Shown piece by piece: positions 1 to 9,353 of a stretch of 64,000 nucleotides of DNA. The number at the start of each line of letters is the position of its first letter. Position 1 is the first letter of the stretch. The notes under the pieces are model-generated. The model was not told the origin of the DNA. It was given only the letters and a program-made list of their open reading frames with translations, and did not search any database. Both the position numbers and the translations under genes were made by a program. Source of the DNA: Oceanithermus desulfurans (lineage in GTDB: Bacteria; Deinococcota; Deinococci; Deinococcales; Marinithermaceae); NCBI RefSeq assembly GCF_014201675.1, contig NZ_JACHEZ010000002.1, positions 186,001 through 250,000 of the forward strand, given 5' to 3'.

Positions 1-1
1 G

Positions 2-1054
2 AGCGACGGCACCGCCAGCTACACCCTCACCGTCGCTGTCGACGGCACCGTGAGCTACGGCTCGCCCCTCATCTACTCGCTCGACGTCGTCTTCGACGGC
101 GGAACCGTGGTTCGGAAGAGCGCCCTCGACCTGGCCGTCTACCGGATGACGGTGTTCTGGCTGGAGCGGGCCTCCGGCACGAGCTACGACCTCTACGACG
201 TGGCCTACAACGGAGACGACGCCGCACCCGTCTTCGTCGCCGTGGGTGGGGGCCAGCGGGTCAACCTGACGAGCGGCCCGGGTGTGGCCGCGCTTTCGGC
301 GGACGGCGTGAGCTGGTCGGCTGGTTCGGTCACCGGGGCCAACAACCTTCAGGGCGTCGGTTACGGCAACGGCACCTTCGTGGCCGTGGGCGCCGCCTGC
401 GAGATCTTCATCTCCAACGACAACGGCGCAAGCTGGACGCAAGAAGCCGCGGCCGGCGCCTTCAGCTGCCCCAGTGGCGGGCTCAACGACGTCGCCTACG
501 GCAACGGCACCTTCGTGGCCGTGGGCGCCGGTGGGCTGATCGTCCGCTCGAGCGACGGCAGCAGCTGGACCCAGGTGGCACCAAACGTCGGCGATCCCAC
601 CAACGACCTGAAGGCCGTCGCCTACGGCAACGGCACCTTCGTGGCCGTGGGCAGGGGCGGGGTGGTGCTCACCTCCAGCGACGGCCAGAGCTGGGACGCC
701 GCCACCTCCAACACAACCGCAGACTTGGCCGGTGTAACCTTCGGCGACGGCACCTTCGTGGCCGCAGGCGCGGGCGGGGTGGTGCTCACCTCGAGCGACG
801 GCGGCGGCTGGACTGCGGGGTCGCTGGGCGGCGACGACGCAACCGCCGTCACTTACGGCTACGACTGGGACGGCGTGGGCCTCTTCGTCGTCACCACCCG
901 TTCGAGCAACGTCGTCTACACCTCCGACGACGGCGGGGCTAGCTGGAGTGCGCAGAACGCCGGCGGCCTGGACGTTCCCCTCCTGGGAGCCGCCTACGGC
1001 AACCACCGTTTCGTGGCGGTGGGCGAGCTGGGCAGCCTCACCACCTCACCCTAG
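2..1054 (+). CDS. Secreted/surface beta-propeller protein with photosystem-assembly-factor/BNR-like repeats (5' truncated)
   Basis: The frame is open from base 2, so the true start lies before the window; an internal GTG at 50 is unlikely to be the real start. The visible C-terminal ~350 residues hold about six degenerate repeats of the type 'AYGNGTFVAVG...GGVVLTSSDG.SW', 40-45 residues apart. This pattern is typical of Ycf48/BNR-type propeller blades. The upstream fold ('YTLTVAVDGT') looks like an Ig-like or similar beta domain. The function is unknown; such proteins are usually exported and bind ligands or surfaces. The blade repeats are also conserved at DNA level (near 361, 496, 622 and 740). 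A hairpin follows the stop. Confidence 0.75.
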   Translation, partial: SDGTASYTLTVAVDGTVSYGSPLIYSLDVVFDGGTVVRKSALDLAVYRMTVFWLERASGTSYDLYDVAYNGDDAAPVFVAVGGGQRVNLTSGPGVAALSADGVSWSAGSVTGANNLQGVGYGNGTFVAVGAACEIFISNDNGASWTQEAAAGAFSCPSGGLNDVAYGNGTFVAVGAGGLIVRSSDGSSWTQVAPNVGDPTNDLKAVAYGNGTFVAVGRGGVVLTSSDGQSWDAATSNTTADLAGVTFGDGTFVAAGAGGVVLTSSDGGGWTAGSLGGDDATAVTYGYDWDGVGLFVVTTRSSNVVYTSDDGGASWSAQNAGGLDVPLLGAAYGNHRFVAVGELGSLTTSP

Positions 1055-1072
1055 TTCGGGCGCGTCTCGCTT

Positions 1073-1100
1073 CGGGCCCGGCCCCCTGGGGCCGGGCCCG
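1073..1100 (+). terminator. GC-rich perfect hairpin after the propeller gene
   Basis: Two 13-base arms (1073-1085 and 1088-1100) are perfectly complementary around a 2-base centre, 19 bp after the stop at 1054. No T-tract follows, so it may be a weak intrinsic terminator or an RNA-stabilising hairpin. Confidence 0.45.
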
Positions 1101-1152
1101 CTCTGCGCACCGACCATTTCCCGGCACCGCCGAGCGCACGGCATCGCTGAGC

Positions 1153-1181
1153 TTGGTCCGAAAATATTTTTAAGGTACAAT
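1153..1181 (+). promoter_or_regulatory. Promoter of the GGDEF membrane protein
   Basis: TTGGTC (1153-1158), a 17-bp spacer and TACAAT (1176-1181). The predicted +1 lies within a few bases of the ATG at 1192, which suggests a leaderless or nearly leaderless mRNA. Confidence 0.6.
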
Positions 1182-1191
1182 AGCGACGAGC

Positions 1192-2151
1192 ATGCCCATG
1201 CTTTCGCCCCGCGCGACCTCCAACCCTCTGGAGCGCTTCCTCGAGGCCTCGTACTGGCTCACGGTGGTCGCGGCGCTGGGCGTAGCCGTGCTGTTGCAGC
1301 TCGCCCGCGGCAGCTTCGCCGACTTCTTCCTCGACGCGCTGATCGCCGCCTGGAGCGTCACGCTCTACTTCTTCCCGGCCCGCCGCCCCCACCACCGCCG
1401 CTTCGTCCACACCCTCGGCCTGCTCCCCCTCTTCGCCTACTACGTGGCCCAGAGTCCCAACCTGATCCCCCCGTCGTACCGGAGCGAGGCCTTCGCGGTG
1501 CTGGCCATTTTTCCCATCAACGTCGCTTCTCTGACGATGGGGTTGCCCGGCGCGCTCGCGGCCCTGGCGGTGTCCGCGGGGACGATCCTCTACTTTTTCC
1601 GCTGGCCCGACCCGGCCGAGCTGTTCGCGATGGCCTGGCTCCTCTCGGCGCTGCTGGGGGTCAGCTACCACGAACTGCTGCGGCGCCTGGAGGTCTACCA
1701 CGAGCGGCTGCACCACCAGGCGCTGCGCGACGCCCTCACCGGGCTGGGCAACCGGCGCGCCATGGAGGAGGACTTCGCCCGCATGCAGGGCCTGGCCCAG
1801 CGCACCGGCCGGCGGCTGGTGCTGACGCTGTGGGACCTCGACGACCTGAAGGGCATCAACGACCGCCACGGGCACCAGGCGGGGGACCAGGCGCTACGCG
1901 ACCTGGCCGAGGCGCTGCGCCACTCCACCCGGCGCGGCGACGGGGTCTACCGCACCGGGGGCGACGAGTTCGCCGGGCTGCACCTGGACCTCAGGGACCC
2001 GGAGGCGCTGAAGGAGCGCGTGCGGGAGCGCTTCGCGGACGTTTCGGTGGGCTGGATCGACGCCACCGCGGGCGACTTCGAGGCCGCCTTCCGCGCCGCC
2101 GACGAGCGTCTCTACCGGGAGAAGGCCCGCCGCAACCATGCCCCGGGGTGA
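1192..2151 (+). CDS. Membrane-bound diguanylate cyclase (GGDEF)
   Basis: A 319-residue protein. Residues ~18-160 contain about five hydrophobic segments, followed by a short coiled linker and a GGDEF domain from ~172. The active-site GGDEF motif is intact at residues 256-260, and the metal-binding 'DLDDLK' and substrate 'NDRHGHQAGD' segments are present, so it probably makes c-di-GMP from GTP at the membrane. The domain is compact and the region just after GGDEF is shorter than usual. I see no RxxD inhibitory site before the motif ('STRRGDGVYRTGGDEF' has an R/D arrangement but not the canonical spacing). The start at 1192 is favoured by the -10 box ending at 1181; a second ATG at 1198 is possible. 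Confidence 0.85.
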   Translation: MPMLSPRATSNPLERFLEASYWLTVVAALGVAVLLQLARGSFADFFLDALIAAWSVTLYFFPARRPHHRRFVHTLGLLPLFAYYVAQSPNLIPPSYRSEAFAVLAIFPINVASLTMGLPGALAALAVSAGTILYFFRWPDPAELFAMAWLLSALLGVSYHELLRRLEVYHERLHHQALRDALTGLGNRRAMEEDFARMQGLAQRTGRRLVLTLWDLDDLKGINDRHGHQAGDQALRDLAEALRHSTRRGDGVYRTGGDEFAGLHLDLRDPEALKERVRERFADVSVGWIDATAGDFEAAFRAADERLYREKARRNHAPG

Positions 2152-2303
2152 CGCCGCGCGGCCGGGACCGCCCCCCGGCCGCGCGCCTTACGATGATTTT
2201 GATAACAGTACCAACGCGCGATAGGAAACGTTACCGTCCGTGCTTCTTTGGTGTGCATCCTCACCGCCCACCCGCTCGCGTTGGTGTTATATTTGACGCG
2301 TAA

Positions 2304-5300
2304 GTGCGAACGTTTGAAGTACAGCGCCGGCTCATCGGCACCCTCCTCGAACCGCTTCCCCTTGAAGAACGGCTGGCAAGGGCGCTGGCCCAGCTCTGCC
2401 GCAACCCCTGGCCGGGCCTGGCCCCGCGGGCGGCCGTCTTCTTGCAAGAGGGCGGCCGGCTGCGCCTGGCGGCGGCGTACGGGCTCGAGCCCGAGGAGCG
2501 CGCCCGCTGCGACGCGGCCGGGCCCGGCCCCTGCGCCTGCGGCCCCGCCAGCGAGCCCCTCACCCTCCCCATCCCCGCCGGCGGCGCGTCGGTGGGGGCG
2601 CTCAACCTCTGCCTCGCGCCCGAAGAGGAGCTGAGCGCCGCGACCCGCGGCTTCCTGGAGGAAACGGCCCGGCTCGTGGGGCTGGTGGTGCGGCACGAGC
2701 AGACGGCCGGGGCGCACCGCCGCGCCGATCGGGCGCGGCGGGTGCTGCTGCGGGCGCTCGAGGCCGCGCTGGAGGCGGAGAGCTGGTCCGGCTTCGCCCG
2801 CTCGCTGACGGAGACCCTGGTGGAAGCCGGCGGCTACCCGCTGGCCGCGGTGTGGACCCGCGGCCGCGGCGCGGCCCTCGACTTCGTGGCCGGGGCCGGC
2901 GACGCCCTGGAGTACGCGCGCAGCATCAAGGTCACCCTCGACGACGCGCCCACCGGCCGCGGGCCCGGCGGCCGGGCGCTGAAGGAGGGACGGCCCGTCG
3001 TCCTGCAGAACGCGCTGGAAGACCCCTCCTTCGCCCCCTGGCGCTCCACGGCCGAGCGCTACGGCCTGCGGGCCAACGCCGCCTTCCCCTTCGCGGTGGA
3101 GGGGCGTCCCCTGGGGGTGCTCTCGGTCTACGCCGGCGAGGCCGACGCCTTCGAGGGGGAGGAGCTGGAGATGCTGGAGCGGGTCGCCCAGCTTCTGGGC
3201 GAGGTAAAGGTTCGCCTCGAGACCGGCGAGCGGCTCGAGCTCTTCCGCGCCGTCATCGAGCAGATCCCCGAGTCCATCCTGATCACCGACACCGAGGGGC
3301 GCATCGAGTTCGCCAACCGCAGCTTCGTCGCCGAGACCGGCTACGCCCTCGAGGAGGCCCTGGGCCGCAACCCCCGAATCCTCAAGTCGGACCGCCACAG
3401 CCCGTCGTTCTACCGCAGCCTCTGGCAGGCGCTCAAGGCGGGGCGCACCTTCCGCGCCACCTTCGTCAACCGCCGCAAAACCGGGGAGCTCTACCCCTCC
3501 GACCGCCTGATCGCCCCGGTGCGGGCCCGCGGCCGGGTGCACTACGTCGCCTTCGGCCGCGACACCGGCGCGGAAGAGCGCACCAAGGCCGAGCTGACCG
3601 CGGTGCTCGACGCGCTGCCGCAGCCGGTGATCATGGTGGACCTCGCCGGCCGGCTGCTGCGCTTCAACCGGGCGGCAGCCCGGGTGTTCGAGCTCAAGGA
3701 CGAGCACCGCGGCCGCCCGGTCCCGCTCCTTCACCCCCAGGGGCCCGAGGGGTTCATGAAGCGGCTCGAGCAGCTGCGGCGGGGCGGCGAGGTGCCGCCG
3801 CTGCCCTTCCAGTGGCAGGGGCGGAGCTTCCGCGTCCACCCCCAGCCGGTCCGGGGGCTGGGCCCGGAACCCGCGGGGGTCGTCGCCGTCTTCGTCGACG
3901 TCACCGACCTGGAGAAGGAGGCCGCCTTCCGCCACGCGCTGCTGCGGCTGATGCAGCACGTGGTCGAGGCCGAGGACCCCTACAAGCTGGTGCTCGACTT
4001 CGCGCTCGAGCAGGTGCCCGGGGCCGACGCCAGCAGCCTGATGATCCGTGAGGAGAGCGGCGACCTGCTCTTCGTCGCCCTGCGCGGCCACCCGCCCGAT
4101 CTGCTGCACCAGCGGCTGCCCAGCCACGCGCAGTGGCCCATCCCCAAGAACAAGGTGGGCGTCTTCCGGCTCTCCCCCGAGGCCCACCAGCGCAGCAAGG
4201 CCCGCCACCCCCGGCTCTACGCCGCCGCGAACACCGCCGAGATCCGCGAGGTGCTCTACGTGCCCATCGCCCTGGAGGGGCAGGAGGAGCTCGTCCTCAA
4301 CCTCGACGCCTTCCGCACGGACGCCTTCAGCGAGCGCGACCTCGAGCGCATGGACCTGCTCGCAGGGACGTTGGGCTTCTTCCTCGGCTGGAAGAAGCAG
4401 AAGGACCAGGCGGCCTACCTGGCCTACCACGACGCCCTGACCGGTCTCCCCAACCGCCGCTTCTTCGTGGAGCTCGGCTCCAAGCTGATCGCCCGCGCCG
4501 ACCGCGGCGAGCCCGCGGCGCTGCTGATGGTGGACGTGGACCGGCTCAAGACCTACAACGACACCCTCGGCCACCCCGCGGGCGACGAGCTGCTCAAGGA
4601 GGTGGCCCGCCGGCTGAAAGCGGCGCTCTTCGACGGCGACGTGGTGCTGCGGCTGGGGGGCGACGAGTTCGCCGCGGTCCTCCGGGGCTGCGACGCCGCC
4701 GGCGCCGAGAAGGCGACCCGGCGCATCCTCGAGGCCATGGCCGCGCCCGTCCAGGTCGAGGGGCGGGTGCTGCAGCCCTCGATCACCCTGGGCGTCGCGG
4801 TGGCGCCCGGCGACGGCACCCGCCTGCCCGAGCTGCTGCACAAGGCCGACCTGGCGCTGCTGCGGGCCCGCGAGGAGGGGCGCGCCCTCGCCTTCTTCGA
4901 CGCCGGGCTGGAAGCCGCCCGCAGCGCCGAGCGGGAGCTGGAGATCGAGCTCAAGTCGGCGCTGACCGGCGGCGGCCTCGACTTGGTCGTCCAGCCGATC
5001 CTCGACCTGCGCGACGGCCGCTACGCCCACTTCGAGGTCCTCCTGCGCTGGAAGGAACCGCCGGCGCGCTTCATCGCGCTGGCCGAGCGGGTGGGGCTCG
5101 GCCCCGCCCTCGACGCCTACGTCCTCGACCGGGCTGAGGCGCTGGCCCGCCGGCTGGGCCGGCCCGTCTTCGTCAACCTGCTGCCCTCCACGCTGGCCGT
5201 GGGCGTACCGCAGCGGCCCGATCCCCGCTGGGTGGGGTTCGAGGTCACCGAACACGGCGTCCTCAAGCCCGAAGCCCACGCCCACGCCCGCGAGCTCGCG

Positions 5301-5612
5301 GCCGAGGGCTTCGCGCTGGCGCTCGACGACTTCGGCACCGGCTACGCCAGCCTGAACCTGCTCTACGACTTCCCCCTGCACCTGATCAAGCTCGACCGCG
5401 GCCTGATCCTGCGGGCGCTCGAGCGGGACGACGCCAAGGCGCGGGCGCTGCTCGAGGGGCTGGTGCCCGCCATGTCGGGGATGGGGCTCGAGGTCCTGGC
5501 CGAAGGGGTGGAGGACGAACGCCACCTCGCCTACCTGGCCTCGATCGGCGTGCGCTACGCCCAGGGCTTCGGCATCGCCCGCCCGGCGCCGCCCGAGGCC
5601 TTCGGCGGCTGA
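2304..5612 (+). CDS. GAF/PAS multi-sensor GGDEF-EAL protein
   Basis: A 1102-residue cytoplasmic c-di-GMP enzyme with a GTG start. Inferred order: short GAF-like segment (~1-130), GAF (~150-300), PAS (~315-420), PAS (~430-540), GAF (~545-700), GGDEF (~705-870, motif intact at 785-789) and EAL (~880-1100). The EAL signature is EVL (911-913, 'FEVLLRW'). Other phosphodiesterase residues are present: 'NLLPS', 'FEVTEHG', 'DDFGTGYAS', 'LIKLDR', 'AEGVE' and 'QGFGIARPAP'. Both synthesis and hydrolysis of c-di-GMP are therefore possible. A weak -10 (TATATT, 2288-2293) lies 10 nt before the GTG. It sits between another GGDEF gene and a LytS/LytTR pair, suggesting a signalling cluster. Confidence 0.85.
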   Translation: MRTFEVQRRLIGTLLEPLPLEERLARALAQLCRNPWPGLAPRAAVFLQEGGRLRLAAAYGLEPEERARCDAAGPGPCACGPASEPLTLPIPAGGASVGALNLCLAPEEELSAATRGFLEETARLVGLVVRHEQTAGAHRRADRARRVLLRALEAALEAESWSGFARSLTETLVEAGGYPLAAVWTRGRGAALDFVAGAGDALEYARSIKVTLDDAPTGRGPGGRALKEGRPVVLQNALEDPSFAPWRSTAERYGLRANAAFPFAVEGRPLGVLSVYAGEADAFEGEELEMLERVAQLLGEVKVRLETGERLELFRAVIEQIPESILITDTEGRIEFANRSFVAETGYALEEALGRNPRILKSDRHSPSFYRSLWQALKAGRTFRATFVNRRKTGELYPSDRLIAPVRARGRVHYVAFGRDTGAEERTKAELTAVLDALPQPVIMVDLAGRLLRFNRAAARVFELKDEHRGRPVPLLHPQGPEGFMKRLEQLRRGGEVPPLPFQWQGRSFRVHPQPVRGLGPEPAGVVAVFVDVTDLEKEAAFRHALLRLMQHVVEAEDPYKLVLDFALEQVPGADASSLMIREESGDLLFVALRGHPPDLLHQRLPSHAQWPIPKNKVGVFRLSPEAHQRSKARHPRLYAAANTAEIREVLYVPIALEGQEELVLNLDAFRTDAFSERDLERMDLLAGTLGFFLGWKKQKDQAAYLAYHDALTGLPNRRFFVELGSKLIARADRGEPAALLMVDVDRLKTYNDTLGHPAGDELLKEVARRLKAALFDGDVVLRLGGDEFAAVLRGCDAAGAEKATRRILEAMAAPVQVEGRVLQPSITLGVAVAPGDGTRLPELLHKADLALLRAREEGRALAFFDAGLEAARSAERELEIELKSALTGGGLDLVVQPILDLRDGRYAHFEVLLRWKEPPARFIALAERVGLGPALDAYVLDRAEALARRLGRPVFVNLLPSTLAVGVPQRPDPRWVGFEVTEHGVLKPEAHAHARELAAEGFALALDDFGTGYASLNLLYDFPLHLIKLDRGLILRALERDDAKARALLEGLVPAMSGMGLEVLAEGVEDERHLAYLASIGVRYAQGFGIARPAPPEAFGG

Positions 5613-5654
5613 AGCGGCGGACGGGTTTCGGCGTGGGGCTATAGCGGCCGGACG

Positions 5655-5660
5655 TAAAAT
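5655..5660 (+). promoter_or_regulatory. -10 element of the LytS-like kinase gene
   Basis: TAAAAT ends 6 nt before the ATG at 5667, the spacing expected for a leaderless transcript. No convincing -35 is visible. Confidence 0.5.
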
Positions 5661-5666
5661 CGAAGC

Positions 5667-7127
5667 ATGTCCAAGGGGCGCGTCGTTACCTGGGTGGCTC
5701 CCCGCGGGTGGGTGCGGGCCTACGCCTGGCTGACCTCCCGCAGCGGGGCGGTCTTCGCACTGGCCGCGGCCACGCTGGCGGCCTGGGGTTACCTGGGCGG
5801 GCTGCGACGTCTCTTCGAGCACGAACCCTGGTCGCTCCGGGCGTTCTGGCCGCCGGGGTTCGACGCCTACATGCTGGGGCTCGCGGTCCAGGAATGGACG
5901 GTGCCTGTGGGGCTCGTGGGGCTGCTCACCCTCTGGCGGCCGTTCCGCCGCACCGCGCTGGGCGCGGACGGCGCCCGCGACCGCCTGGGGGCGGCGCTCG
6001 CACTGGCCGGGGTGCAGCTGGTCTACTTCGCCTACCTGTGGGCGCTCGAGCGCCGCGAGGTGGGCCACCTCACCCAGGGGGAGCTGGTCGCGGCCTTCGC
6101 CGGGCTGCTGCTGGGCCCCGGTTGGGGCCTGGTCCTCGGCGTCCTCTCCGGCCTCGGCGCCAGCGCCCTCAACCTGCTCACCTGGCCGCCCGAGCCCACC
6201 TCCTGGGCCGACATCGGCCGCTGGTACGTGCTCTACACCAGCCACTTCGCCGCGCTGATCTGGCTCGGCCTCGCCGCCGGGCTGCTGCGCCGGGCGCTGG
6301 GCGGCGGGGTGGCGCTGTGGGCGCTGGGCGGCGGCGGGCTGGTGCTCGCCGCGCGCTTCTTCACGCTGCTGGGCGAGCCGGTGCCCGCGGAGGGGGCGGG
6401 AACGCTGCTGCCGCTGGGGCTCGCGGGGGCGGGGCTGCTGGGAGGTCTGGGGTTGATGCTGCAGGCGCTGCGGCTGCAGGAGGCGGAGCGCCGCGCCCGC
6501 GAAGGCGAGCTGGCGCTCACCCAGGCGGAGCTCGCGGCGCTACGGGCCCAGATCAACCCCCACTTTCTCTTCAACGCCCTCAACACCATCCGCTACTTCG
6601 TGCGCACCGACCCCGACCAGGCGCGCGCCCTGCTCCTCAAGCTCTCCGAGGTCTTCCAGCGGGTGCTGCGCTCGGGGGCCTTCGTGCCGCTGGCCGACGA
6701 GCTCGCCTACGCCGAGGCCTACCTGGCGCTCGAGCAGGCGCGGCTGGGCGAGCGGCTGCGGGTTGAGTGGTCCAGGCCTTCCGGCGAGCTGCTGGAAACC
6801 CGGGTACCGGCGCTGGTACTGGAGCCGCTGGTCGAGAACGCCGTGGTGCACGGCCTGGCCCCCAAGCCCGGCGGCGGCACCCTGCGCATCCTGGTGGAGC
6901 GCTGGGGGGACGAGCTGGTGCTGCAGGTCCGCGACGACGGCGTGGGTTTCGATACCTCGCGGCTGGGAAAGGAAACCACCTCGATCGCCCTGGCCAACAT
7001 CGACGCCCGCATGCGCATGCTCTACGGCGAGGAGCGCGGGCTGCGCATCGAGTCGGAGCCGGGCCGCGGCACCCGGGTGGAGCTGCGGCTGCCGCTGCCC
7101 GCCGGCTACGCGGAGGGAACGCGGTGA
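5667..7127 (+). CDS. LytS/BtsS-type sensor histidine kinase
   Basis: A 486-residue membrane kinase. Several hydrophobic segments (~30-50, 68-92, 108-128, 140-175, 190-235, 245-268) form a 5TM-Lyt-like sensor. A short coiled linker follows, then the His_kinase segment 'QINPHFLFNALN' with the phospho-acceptor His at residue 299, and a HATPase domain with 'LEPLVENAVVHG' (N box) and 'VRDDGVGF' (G1). This architecture is the LytS/YehU family, which usually senses small extracellular metabolites or membrane state. Its stop overlaps the start of the LytTR regulator by 4 nt, so the two are a co-translated two-component system. The ligand cannot be read from sequence. Confidence 0.88.
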   Translation: MSKGRVVTWVAPRGWVRAYAWLTSRSGAVFALAAATLAAWGYLGGLRRLFEHEPWSLRAFWPPGFDAYMLGLAVQEWTVPVGLVGLLTLWRPFRRTALGADGARDRLGAALALAGVQLVYFAYLWALERREVGHLTQGELVAAFAGLLLGPGWGLVLGVLSGLGASALNLLTWPPEPTSWADIGRWYVLYTSHFAALIWLGLAAGLLRRALGGGVALWALGGGGLVLAARFFTLLGEPVPAEGAGTLLPLGLAGAGLLGGLGLMLQALRLQEAERRAREGELALTQAELAALRAQINPHFLFNALNTIRYFVRTDPDQARALLLKLSEVFQRVLRSGAFVPLADELAYAEAYLALEQARLGERLRVEWSRPSGELLETRVPALVLEPLVENAVVHGLAPKPGGGTLRILVERWGDELVLQVRDDGVGFDTSRLGKETTSIALANIDARMRMLYGEERGLRIESEPGRGTRVELRLPLPAGYAEGTR

Positions 7128-7843
7128 AGGTCCTGATCGTCGACGACGAGCGCCCGGCGCGGGCCGAGCTGCGCTGGGCGCTGGAGCAGAGCGGCCCGGA
7201 CCTGGAGGTGCACGAGGCCTCCGAGGCCGCGGCCGCTCTGGGGCTCCTGCATGCGGGCGGGTTCGACGCGGTCTTCCTCGACGTCAACATGCCCGGCCTC
7301 AGCGGCCTGCAGCTGGCCGAGCTGCTGGCCGAGCTGCCGCGGCGGCCGCTGGTGGTCTTCGCCACCGCCTACGCCGAACACGCCGCCCGCGCCTTCGAGC
7401 TCGAGGCCGCCGACTACCTGGTCAAGCCCTACGACGAGGTGCGGGTGGGGCAGACGCTCGAACGCCTGCGCCGCCGCCTGGCCGAAGCGCCCGCGCCCGA
7501 CCCCGCCGGACCGCCACGGCGCCTCTGGGTGGAGCTGGAAAACGAAAACCTGAAGCCGCTGGAGCTGGGCGCGGTGGCCTGGTTCGAGGCCCGCGAGAAG
7601 CGGGTCTTCGCCCACGCTCCCGGCGGGCCCTACCGCCTGCGCCAGACCCTGAAGGAGCTGGAAGCCTGGCTGCCGCCCGAGTTCGTGCGCGTGCACAAGG
7701 CGGCCATCGTCAACCTGGAGCACGTGGCCGAGGTGGTGCCCTGGTTCTCGGGAACCTACCGCATCCGCCTCAAGGACGGCGCCACGGTGCGGATGTCGCG
7801 CCGTCACGCGGCGGGGTTCTGGAAGGCGGGCGGAGGGCGCTGA
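7124..7843 (+). CDS. LytTR-family response regulator
   Basis: 239 residues, GTG start overlapping the kinase stop (GTGA); an in-frame extension upstream exists but lies inside the kinase gene. The N-terminal receiver domain has acidic residues 'VDDE' at 6-9, phospho-acceptor Asp53 in 'FLDVNMPG', and a conserved Lys in 'YLVKPYDE'. The C-terminal LytTR DNA-binding domain (~135-235) has the usual 'FEAREKRVFAHAPGG' and 'FVRVHKAAIVNLEHV' segments. It is the partner of the adjacent LytS-like kinase. Targets are not evident. The next gene is convergent. Confidence 0.9.
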   Translation: MKVLIVDDERPARAELRWALEQSGPDLEVHEASEAAAALGLLHAGGFDAVFLDVNMPGLSGLQLAELLAELPRRPLVVFATAYAEHAARAFELEAADYLVKPYDEVRVGQTLERLRRRLAEAPAPDPAGPPRRLWVELENENLKPLELGAVAWFEAREKRVFAHAPGGPYRLRQTLKELEAWLPPEFVRVHKAAIVNLEHVAEVVPWFSGTYRIRLKDGATVRMSRRHAAGFWKAGGGR

Positions 7844-7884
7844 CGAAGCGTCCTTCGCGCGGTCACCCCAAACCCTTAACAAAC

Positions 7885-9120
7885 CTACGCGTCGCCCAGG
7901 CGCCGGCGCAGCACCAGCAGGTAGAGGGCCAGCGCCGTGGCAATGGCCGTCGCCGAGAGCACCAGCAGCGCCCGGGCCGGGTACACCGCGAGCAGCGCCC
8001 CGGCCGCCCCCGCGCCCAGCAGGAAGGTGACGCTCACCAGGGCGCCTGTCAGGGCTTTGACCCGCCCCAGGTGGCTGGTCTTGGTGAGCGTCTGCAAGAG
8101 GGTGCTGTAGGCGATGTTGAAGGGGTTGTTGCCGGCGGAGCCGACGAGCACCGCCACGATCAGCCAGAGGAACCCCGTGGCCGCCGCCTGCCCCGCCGCC
8201 CCCAGCGTCAGGACGGCCAGCCCCGCGCCCAGGAGCCAGGAAGAGCTGGGGATCCGCCGCGCGAACGCCACCACGAAGCCGCCCGCGAGCAGCTGGAAAA
8301 GCCCGTTGGCCGACCCCAGCCAGGCGACGTCGGCCGCCTTCCGCCCCAGCGACTCCATGAAAAACACCATCGCGGTGCTGTTGATGCCCGCCGAGAACGC
8401 CACCAGGAAGCTGGTGGACGCCAGCAGCAGCAAGACGGGGTGGCCGATCAGGTAGCGGAAGCCTTCGACCATCTGCGACCAGAAGTGGGGCGCCTCTTCG
8501 CTTGCCGTGGCGGCAAAGCGGGAGGGGAGGCGCAGCAACAGCAACGCCGCCGCGAAGAGGACGGCGGCGTCGGCCAGGAACACCGAGGCCCGGCCCAGCC
8601 GCTCGTACATGAAAGCGCCCAGCGGCGGGCCGACGATCAGGGCCGCCTGGTAGGTGCTCATCAGCACCGCGTTGGCCGTTTGCAGCTTCTCCTGCGCCAC
8701 GATGCGCGGAAGCAGCGACTCCGACGCGGTCGCGGAAACCAGCTCGGCCAGGGCCGCGAGGGCCACCAAAGCGATCATGACCACCACCCCCTGGTGGGCC
8801 AGGGCCACGCCCGCCTGCGTCAGGCTGACGCCAGCGAGCGCGAAGGCCGCCAGCTTGATGGCCCGGCCCGGCCCCGCGCGGTCGACGAAGACGCCCACGA
8901 AGGGAGCCGTCACCAGGCGCGGGATCACCTCGGCCAGCATGATCGCCGCCACCGCCCAGCCGCTCTGGCCGCTGACCTCGTAGACCCACAGCAGCACCGC
9001 GATGCGCCGAAAGCCGTCGCTCAGGGAGAGGACGCCGTAAGGGCCCCAGAAGAGGCGGAACTTACCGCCCAGCGCGCCCACCGCCGCCAGGAGGCGAAGG
9101 CCGCCCGGCGAGCCGTTCAT
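7885..9120 (-). CDS. MFS transporter (MFS_3 / enterobactin-exporter-like)
   Basis: 411 residues from the ATG at 9120, which has GGTGGGTG a few bases upstream; a GTG at 9132 is an alternative that adds four residues. About 11-12 hydrophobic helices. Features of the MFS_3 group include 'RLVTAPFVGVFVDRAGPGRAIKLA' (loop 2-3 signature: D-R-x-G...) and 'NPFNIAYSTLLQTLTK'. Members usually export drugs, macrolides or siderophores. No linked regulator or biosynthetic genes, so the substrate is unknown. It converges with the LytTR gene and diverges from the sortase-target gene. Confidence 0.8.
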   Translation of the reverse strand: MNGSPGGLRLLAAVGALGGKFRLFWGPYGVLSLSDGFRRIAVLLWVYEVSGQSGWAVAAIMLAEVIPRLVTAPFVGVFVDRAGPGRAIKLAAFALAGVSLTQAGVALAHQGVVVMIALVALAALAELVSATASESLLPRIVAQEKLQTANAVLMSTYQAALIVGPPLGAFMYERLGRASVFLADAAVLFAAALLLLRLPSRFAATASEEAPHFWSQMVEGFRYLIGHPVLLLLASTSFLVAFSAGINSTAMVFFMESLGRKAADVAWLGSANGLFQLLAGGFVVAFARRIPSSSWLLGAGLAVLTLGAAGQAAATGFLWLIVAVLVGSAGNNPFNIAYSTLLQTLTKTSHLGRVKALTGALVSVTFLLGAGAAGALLAVYPARALLVLSATAIATALALYLLVLRRRLGDA

Positions 9121-9353
9121 CCGGTCACCCACCGGGTAAACCCTGCGGCCTCGCTCGGTTCTTTAGAACATGCCACCCGTTCCTGGTTGATCGTCACGCT
9201 CCTCCCATCGGCCCGTCGCGGGCGATCGTGCATTGGTTTGATCCCATACTACTCCCCCTATTTGCTTGCTTGGGGTCGTTCGGAGATCGCGATCCGCTCC
9301 GGTTCGTTCCAATCCCGCTCGGCTACGCTGGTTTCGAAGCATACATGAGTATG

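Noticed and set aside
361-770. Regularly spaced direct repeats that could suggest a CRISPR array
   Set aside because: They encode propeller blades in an open reading frame, and the spacers are also coding and similar.
2112-6245. Very long minus-strand open frame (over 1300 codons)
   Set aside because: Lies opposite two well-supported genes; composition is the mirror image of GC-rich codons and no domain is present.
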